From the NCBI GenBank assembly GCA_002729275.1, contig PBTP01000034.1:38505-49115 (forward strand): a stretch of DNA of 10,611 nt, given 5' to 3'. The position numbers and the translations under genes are program-made. Source of the DNA: Roseibacillus sp. (GTDB lineage: Bacteria > Verrucomicrobiota > Verrucomicrobiia > Verrucomicrobiales > Akkermansiaceae). This document shows positions 8,501 to 10,611 of this stretch, in pieces (position 1 is the first letter of the stretch; each line of letters opens with the position of its first letter). Under the pieces are notes generated by a model, which saw only the letters and a program-made list of their open reading frames with translations, had not been told where the DNA came from and did not search any database.

Positions 8501-10375
8501 CTTACGGACGATCCATTGGACCCGCAAAAGTTTGTCTTTCCGTCCGGGGTGGAGATCGGGTCAGGGGATCGCCTGATGCTGTATGCTGATTCAAGAACTG
8601 GTCCGGGAATCCGGCTGGGATTTTCCCTGAATGGATCGGGTGAGCAGGTCCTGTTTTTTGATCCAGCTGGAACGCTTCTTGATTCGGTGGCCTTCGGAGC
8701 CCAGATCCCAGATCTCTCGATCGGTCGGGGTGGAGCCGCGGAGACCAGCTGGGGCCTGAATATGCCAACACCCTCGACAGTGAATCAGTTGCATTCCCTC
8801 GGTAGCCCCTCGGGTCTCCGAATCAATGAGTGGCTGAGTAAACCGGAGCTGGTCTACGGGGAAGATTTTGTGGAGCTTTATAATCCAGATCCGCTCCCGG
8901 TCTCACTGGGGGGGCTTCGTATTACTAACGAGCCAATGCGCTCCATGGATGGAGCGGTGATGCCAGCCCTTACCTTTGTCAAGGGCGGAGGATTTGTAGT
9001 GTTTGAAGCGGTAGGTTCAGGAGCTGAGAGTCCCTCTGAGTTGCCATTCAAGCTTGAGGCCGGGCATGAATGGTTGGCTATTTATGGAGTTAATCAGGTG
9101 GAAATTGACCGTGTTCATGCGAGCTGTGATGCGCCCGATCAGTCTAGAGGTCGTGAAACCGATGGTGCAGCTCTTTACGCTAATTTCGATCTTCCCACTC
9201 CGGGCTTTTCGAACACTACTGATCTTTCAGGTGAGAGCCTAGTGCTCCAGTTCCTGAGGATCACCGAAATCATGTATCATCCGGCTGAGTTCCCTGACTC
9301 AGAATACATTGAGTTGCGTAACGTCGGGGATCTGGAAATCAGCCTTGCCGGGGTTGAATTTACAAGAGGGGTTCGCTTCAGCTTTCCGGATGTTGTTCTC
9401 GGTCCTGGTGACTACGCCGTGGTTGTGTCCGATATAAACGAATTTGAGGCGGCGCACGGTGTGGGTATTAACGTGCTGGGAGAGTGGTCTGGAAGGCTCG
9501 ATAACGATGAGGATCGTTTGAGACTTGAGATTTCCGATCTCAATGCAGCAGTGCATGATTTCACTTATCGAGATTGGTGGTATCCCTCTACCGATGGAGA
9601 GGGATTTTCTCTGATCGTCGTCGATGACTCATTGCGCCCGGGGACATGGCAGGAGCAAGCTAGCTGGGCAGCAGGGGTGGCAGGTGGAGGGTCTCCCGGG
9701 ATCAGCAGCGGATTCTTTGTCTTCGGAGGTGCCAGTCAAGAGGTAAGCCTTCCGGCTGCAGCTACGCTGGATGCAACAGTGAGTTATGGCTCCCTGAGTC
9801 CAGATTCGGTTACGCTAAGGTGGAGCCAGCAGGAAGGTCCCGCGCCGGTGACCTTCGGGAATAGTGAAAACGAAGATACCATCGTCACTGCAGCTGTCGG
9901 CGGACGATATACGTTTTCGTTGGAAGCGACTGCCTCGGACGGTTCTTCCCAGACCGGGAGTGTGTCTGTTGTGTTCCGGGATTCCTATGACACATGGGCA
10001 CAGCGGCGCTTTGGTGATATTGGGCAGATGGTGGCGCAGAGAGAGGCAGATCCGGATGCGGATGGGTTTAGCAATCTGTTGGAGTTTGGCCTGGGTCTCG
10101 ATCCCGTTTTGTCGGATCGGGATGCTCTCGCTTCTCCCTTTGTGGAGCCCACTGGGGAGCTTGCAATGGTGTATTTCCGTCCCTATCTGTCGCCAGCAAC
10201 TCGAATTGTTGCAGAGGTGTCGTCAGATCTTCTTTTCTGGCAAGCGGGGTCTGACGTGGTCTCTGAATCTGTAATCTGGCAGACGGTCGAGGGGGAGTGG
10301 GTTCAGGCTCGGGATCTCTTTCCTTACGATGGTGCGACTTCCCGGTTTATCCGGCTCCGGGTGGAAGCGGATTAA
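2567..10375 (+). CDS. Giant secreted multidomain protein: cadherin-like repeats, lamin-tail domains and CotH kinase-like domain
   Basis: A 2602-residue exported protein. Residues 1-36 are a signal peptide with a twin-arginine-like SRRRVLS (5-11) and a hydrophobic core ending VAAVA. Residues 36-1252 hold seven cadherin-like repeats built on 'DDxY..ED..GVLxND.D..GD..HGxL..DGSFxYxP...F.G.DSFTY.VSDG..NDxP'; repeats 1 and 3 carry inserted domains. LTD1 follows (1257-1425), then an FN3/Ig-like segment with 'MSDDGLHNDGAAGDGVFG' (1432-1555), the CotH domain (1559-1918), LTD2 (1938-2082), LTD3 (2084-2226), LTD4 (2231-2382), a PKD/Ig-like domain (2383-2472) and a C-terminal module with a calcium-type loop DPDADG (2495-2500). 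The protein is acidic and Asp-rich, consistent with calcium binding. It probably acts at the cell surface or outside the cell in adhesion or matrix organisation. No LPXTG, PEP-CTERM or transmembrane C-terminus is visible. The frame is continuous, with no sign of frameshift. The start ATG precedes the signal peptide directly. Confidence 0.9.
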   Translation: METPSRRRVLSRFPAIWVSGVQSLLFTVAAVAVPVAVDDRYQVTEDLVLNTQSGPLISTDLDSNNDTINPSFDGEWDYLDQLENQLGAGMSYPVDGLGRGWTSVDFEVGSSTVGPWGSGALPLQGGVVQAFPAATPNLLLGIGDGPNGQNLVTTYLFRNTFTLSAEEVSEEKWIANLAVDDGCVIFINGVEVGSVFMPNGAIDSDTLASNSDESSYFAIELDVAGVLRQGQNTIAVEVHQANLGSSDVGFDLGLEGGGGASGGFVFSDDVFGTTQPEYAAGALDPAGGFAGSGLRITVGGLDNRFVPGPHATSGAFTQSFTIAASASVQIDFRYRLVNSDPLEASEFGEAVLEVDGIRYGSDTDDSLVRISNGGDSGWRSASFILPLEAGSHTIALGAYSGGTSRGNEVINVYFDDVLVQQGDGAIGGVLSNDSVGSEPVVRVITPPVNGDVNMAESGVFLYIPDPNFFGIDRFTYEVSDVAGVSDEAEVVIEVVPVNDAPVAIPESFVLDEDELLVVDTAANSILANDEDLEGEVLSAILDEGVRHGTLSLDASGLFTYAPEENFFGTDSFSYRVSDGVFESAPVMVTLLVGPSPDPPVARDDLFEVGENVALEAIAEGGAQSGEQGVVPYGAEWKYDDSGSDLGEAWRAPDFDDSQWASGPAELGYGDDDESTEVGFGGNPRNRNPTTYFRHTFTVDAVNSIIGSRCRVFRDDGIVVYLNGIEVGRDNIGANPSYEDFASSAEDDGNLEIELSPVSPDLFVEGENTLAVEIHQGDRQSSDISFNLELEITRARRSGLLANDLDLDQAGLVAVLESGPANGVVNLDETGAFTYTPALNFEGEDQFTYRALNQEGASIGVVTINVIPGANDIPETEPDVYQLSEDVEYFRSSEEGVLSNDIDPDGDLIQAALVETTAHGELLFNEDGSFSYAPRRDYFGPDSFAYTVSDGISVSPAEIVILSVSNVPDAPAAVEDAYATDPGDSIIVDEQDGVLSNDYDPDQSALEAVLVTGVASGELVLSPNGAFFYRPADASPGLVSFTYRASDGALSSPVTTVRIYLDQAPQGLPDDYVISEDTPLEVASDQGVLANDGDAEGDPLTAVLLSPASHGALDLRVDGSFSYAPEANFEGPDSFRYVAAGGARSSEPVVVRIVVSEVNDPPVTREDYYLAIADQELQIEPESGLLRNDTDVDSLSLMVSVTRAPAHGELLMNEDGSFSYMPSPGFSGSDSFTYRVSDGSLYSGPETVTIQVGGASDAIVINEIMYHPESGAAGQEFIELLNVGDGPVSVEGWEFTSGVGMVLPDLSIPAGGLLVVAADTQEFVSFYGAVDLLVGGWSGSLSNRGERIRLVDEKGEPVDEVSYYDQGDWAERTRVTDTGEPGWVWEARHDGRGESLELVYPALTNRSGQNWSASEGGATPGVANSAALEESGVAPLILDVGHSPLVPSSTDPVTIRARLNDTTVLGISVKVFYRISSLDPEGFTEAVMSDDGLHNDGAAGDGVFGVVLPAMNDQEIVEFYLSANDGSNVRTWPAPSDVGQVANLHYQVDDAPNPPGEGVYRLIMTASENRAFNRIDRDSNAQHHCTLLADDCSGPVVRYQCGVRVRGASSRQDTPPPMRLNLPRDRKWNGESQLNLNTQFTWLQFIGMKLFQASDLPAPDSKRIALRRNGQDLAQDTEEDYGSFVHLQPLNSEFIDDKLQDDAQGNLYKKVRPDVNWAYRAGNLERYARDGWGKQTNESEDDWADLDEFLRVMNQADTQPDYIDQVEAVANLDQWMRWFAVETLIANGETNASNGTDDDYSMYRGGLDPRFQFIPHDLDTILGRGDGSRITDPEHTLFDMTLSGESLGPLIPLFEEPTIRVRYFEALRNLIGTSFSKQRFDALVINHLGGWVPSGVLDDVIDFMDARRAFVRETVDRELGGAPPMLEPATLIAEESPRGTLYLSELLVLNESSHEVDGRFPDYIELANSGVSRSLAGYSLTDDPLDPQKFVFPSGVEIGSGDRLMLYADSRTGPGIRLGFSLNGSGEQVLFFDPAGTLLDSVAFGAQIPDLSIGRGGAAETSWGLNMPTPSTVNQLHSLGSPSGLRINEWLSKPELVYGEDFVELYNPDPLPVSLGGLRITNEPMRSMDGAVMPALTFVKGGGFVVFEAVGSGAESPSELPFKLEAGHEWLAIYGVNQVEIDRVHASCDAPDQSRGRETDGAALYANFDLPTPGFSNTTDLSGESLVLQFLRITEIMYHPAEFPDSEYIELRNVGDLEISLAGVEFTRGVRFSFPDVVLGPGDYAVVVSDINEFEAAHGVGINVLGEWSGRLDNDEDRLRLEISDLNAAVHDFTYRDWWYPSTDGEGFSLIVVDDSLRPGTWQEQASWAAGVAGGGSPGISSGFFVFGGASQEVSLPAAATLDATVSYGSLSPDSVTLRWSQQEGPAPVTFGNSENEDTIVTAAVGGRYTFSLEATASDGSSQTGSVSVVFRDSYDTWAQRRFGDIGQMVAQREADPDADGFSNLLEFGLGLDPVLSDRDALASPFVEPTGELAMVYFRPYLSPATRIVAEVSSDLLFWQAGSDVVSESVIWQTVEGEWVQARDLFPYDGATSRFIRLRVEAD
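2789..3334 (+). other. Galactose-binding-like domain inserted in cadherin-like repeat 1
   Basis: Residues 75-256 run from EWDY to the end of 'SSDVGFDLGLE'. Key motifs are TTYLFRNTFTL, VDDGCVIFINGVEVG and QNTIAVEVHQ. These describe the beta-sandwich commonly placed before or between other modules in secreted Verrucomicrobiota and Planctomycetota proteins, where a DDG..V..NG..V turn and an N(T)xAVExHQ strand recur. It sits between the DDRYQVTED start of repeat 1 and its GGVLSND turn (427-433), so it interrupts that repeat. A second copy occurs in repeat 3. Ligand binding is inferred from fold resemblance only. Confidence 0.65.
3353..3826 (+). other. Second, jelly-roll-like domain inserted in repeat 1
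   Basis: Residues 263-420 follow the galactose-binding-like domain and finish just before the GVLSND turn of repeat 1. The stretch has alternating beta-strand character, a 'SFTIAASASVQIDFRYRL' strand pair, 'GEAVLEVDGIRYG', 'LEAGSHTIALGAY' and a final 'INVYFDDVLV' strand. That pattern (symmetric beta-sandwich ending in xxFDDVxV) resembles carbohydrate-binding or lectin-like jelly rolls. I cannot assign a family. It has no counterpart in the insert of repeat 3. Confidence 0.45.
4469..4939 (+). other. Galactose-binding-like domain inserted in cadherin-like repeat 3
   Basis: Residues 635-791 run from EWKYDDSGSDLGEAW to 'SSDISFNLELE', with TTYFRHTFTV, FRDDGIVVYLNGIEVG and ENTLAVEIHQ. They align motif by motif with the insert of repeat 1. 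The WKY..G..L...W....F.DS.W..G.A.LGYG.GD-like opening is the better preserved version of the family pattern. It interrupts repeat 3 between DDLFEVGEN (603-611) and GLLANDLDLD (798 onward), the equivalent site to that in repeat 1. Confidence 0.7.
6335..6841 (+). other. Lamin-tail domain 1 (LTD1)
   Basis: Residues 1257-1425 begin with 'IVINEIMYHPESG' and continue with QEFIELLNVGDGPVSVEGW, LPAGG-type turn 'SIPAGGLLVVAAD', 'LSNRGERIRLVDEKGEPVD' and a closing 'SGQNWSASEGGATPGVANS'. These are hallmark strands of the immunoglobulin-fold lamin-tail family found in bacterial secreted proteins, often beside CotH domains. It is most similar to LTD4 in this protein (shared EIMYHP, NVGD, WSG.L.N). Confidence 0.8.
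7241..8320 (+). other. CotH kinase-like domain
   Basis: Residues 1559-1918. The CotH family comprises atypical secreted or spore-coat protein kinases (Bacillus subtilis CotH) and also occurs in many secreted proteins of unknown activity. Visible motifs are YQCGVRVRGASSR (1599-1610), WNGESQLNLNTQ, 'GNLYKKVR' (1704-1711), the helical stretch 'NLDQWMRWFAVETLIANGE', and the metal-site-like HDLDTILGRGD (1815-1825). The HDLD acidic pair (D1816, D1818) corresponds to the family's DxD. The usual 'PKKSYRLKF'-like strand after RG.SSR is replaced by 'PPPMRLNLP' (1614-1622), so those lysines are missing; K1708/K1709 in the GNLYKK motif are the nearest basic residues. Whether the domain is catalytically active cannot be decided from sequence. 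Three cysteines (1584, 1591, 1600) lie near its start. Confidence 0.75.
8378..8812 (+). other. Lamin-tail domain 2 (LTD2)
   Basis: Residues 1938-2082: 'LYLSELLVLNESS', 'FPDYIELANSGVSRSLAGYSLTDD' and 'GDRLMLYAD', then 'FSLNGSGEQVLFFDPAGTLLDSVAFG' and a closing 'NMPTPSTVNQL'. This is the ISE(L/I).A.N...D..G...DWIEL.N-like subtype commonly found directly after CotH, with its SLTDDP and SL.G.GE.V.L.D..G motifs. It differs in subtype from LTD1 and LTD4. Confidence 0.75.
8816..9244 (+). other. Lamin-tail domain 3 (LTD3)
   Basis: Residues 2084-2226: 'LRINEWLSKPEL', 'EDFVELYNPDPLPVSLGGLRIT', 'FVKGGGFVVFEA', 'FKLEAGHEWLAIYG' and 'NFDLPTPGFSNT'. It follows LTD2 almost without a linker. The PTPG.SN end is a typical lamin-tail closing strand. 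The middle is more diverged than in the other three copies. Confidence 0.68.
9257..9712 (+). other. Lamin-tail domain 4 (LTD4)
   Basis: Residues 2231-2382: 'RITEIMYHPAEFPDSEYIEL', RNVGDLEISLAGVEFTRG, 'LGPGDYAVVVSD', 'EWSGRLDNDEDRLRLE' and 'WYPSTDGEGFSLIVVD', ending 'SWAAGVAGGGSPGISS'. It is clearly a sister of LTD1, with matching motifs in the same order. Confidence 0.8.
9983..10372 (+). other. C-terminal calcium-loop and beta-rich tail module
   Basis: Residues 2473-2602 open with 'YDTWAQRRFG', then the single thrombospondin-3/EF-hand-like loop DPDADGFSNLLEFGLGLDP (2495-2513), then a beta-rich stretch ('LAMVYFRPYLS', 'RIVAEVSSDLLFWQAGSD', 'SRFIRLRVEAD'). This arrangement is a recurring C-terminus in secreted Verrucomicrobiota proteins. 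Its role, whether folding cap, export or anchoring signal, is not established as far as I know. Confidence 0.6.
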
Positions 10376-10401
10376 AATGATATCAGGGAACCGACATACC
10401 C

Positions 10402-10449
10402 GGAGGAGGTGCAGCGTTGATCAAGGAATTGATCCTGGGATTGCCGTGA
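10402..10449 (+). other. Strong Shine-Dalgarno followed by a 10-codon reading frame; possible leader peptide
   Basis: GGAGGAGGT at 10402-10410 is the best Shine-Dalgarno match in the intergenic spaces. Six bases later a TTG (10417-10419) opens a 10-codon frame (MIKELILGLP) ending at TGA 10447-10449. The same stretch contains the inverted repeat GATCAA-GGAA-TTGATC (10419-10434). It lies between the giant gene and the next secreted-protein gene. It could be a regulatory leader or a chance purine tract. There is no T-run, so it is not a clear intrinsic terminator. Confidence 0.25.
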
Positions 10450-10480
10450 GTTTGAAGGTGCGGTAATTTCGGGTCGTGCC

Positions 10481-10611
10481 ATGAAAAATCGCAGGATAGT
10501 CCTCCTTCTGATTCTACTAACCCCGGGAGGGGGTGGTTTCGGGCAGGATGTAAGGGATAGCTCTCTTCAAGGCGCTGAGGAAGGAGTGGCGGCAGGAGAA
10601 GAGGCCTCCGT
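10481..10611 (+). CDS. Hypothetical secreted protein, N-terminal part only (runs off right edge)
   Basis: An ATG at 10481 opens a frame that stays open to the window edge (43 complete codons). It begins MKNRRIVLLLILLTPGGGG, then FGQDVRDSSLQ: a short basic n-region, a hydrophobic core at about residues 6-13, and a likely signal-peptidase site around F20-G21-Q22. This is a classic Sec signal peptide, although the Gly-rich segment before the cleavage site is slightly unusual. The mature part seen so far is acidic (GAEEGVAAGEEAS), and its family cannot be recognised. It lies 105 bases after the giant gene on the same strand with no terminator between them, so co-transcription is plausible. No Shine-Dalgarno sits at the usual distance; the closest strong one is 70 bases upstream. 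Confidence 0.7.
   Translation, partial: MKNRRIVLLLILLTPGGGGFGQDVRDSSLQGAEEGVAAGEEAS

Noticed and set aside
9983..10375. Dockerin or cellulosome anchor at the C-terminus
   Set aside because: Only one calcium-type loop (DPDADG) is present and the paired second loop of dockerins is absent; a single thrombospondin-3/EF-hand-like loop fits better.
10376..10480. Intrinsic terminator after the giant gene
   Set aside because: The only dyad (10419-10434) has a 6-base stem and is not followed by a T-run, so there is no support for a rho-independent terminator.

Overview
The window looks like chromosomal DNA of a Gram-negative, probably marine or aquatic bacterium of the Verrucomicrobiota (Opitutae-like) or a close PVC relative. 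This rests on protein architecture, not on a marker gene. A giant secreted protein combines cadherin-like repeats, galactose-binding-like modules, lamin-tail domains (LTDs) and a CotH kinase-like domain. It ends in a 'DPDADGFSNLLEFGLGLDP' calcium-loop segment followed by a short beta-rich tail, an arrangement I associate with that phylum. Base composition is moderately GC-rich, and Shine-Dalgarno sequences are mostly weak.

Layout. Positions 1-2235 are a minus-strand pair. A Ste24-like (M48A) integral membrane metalloprotease (958-2235) overlaps, by a GTGA junction, a second gene that starts at a GTG (961) and runs off the left edge. The second gene encodes an N-terminally membrane-anchored or secreted helical protein of unknown function. 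A 331-bp divergent intergenic region (2236-2566) follows, holding a near-perfect inverted repeat and a G5/C7 hairpin just before the next start. Positions 2567-10375 are a single plus-strand gene of 2602 codons. In order it encodes a signal peptide with a twin-arginine-like motif, seven cadherin-like repeats (two split by inserted domains), LTD1, an FN3/Ig-like linker, the CotH domain, LTD2-LTD4, a PKD/Ig-like domain and a C-terminal calcium-loop module. About 105 bp later a gene for a small secreted protein begins (10481) and runs off the right edge.

Interpretation. The plus-strand genes form an envelope or extracellular unit: a very large multidomain surface or secreted protein carrying a possible protein-kinase domain, then another exported protein, with no clear terminator between them. 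The minus-strand pair looks like an envelope quality-control protease with a co-translated partner. Nothing in the sequence links the two divergent units functionally apart from their shared intergenic region. No RNA genes, CRISPR arrays, insertion sequences or phage genes were seen. The most unusual feature is the design of the 2602-residue protein, in particular two different domain inserts at the equivalent position of two cadherin-like repeats.
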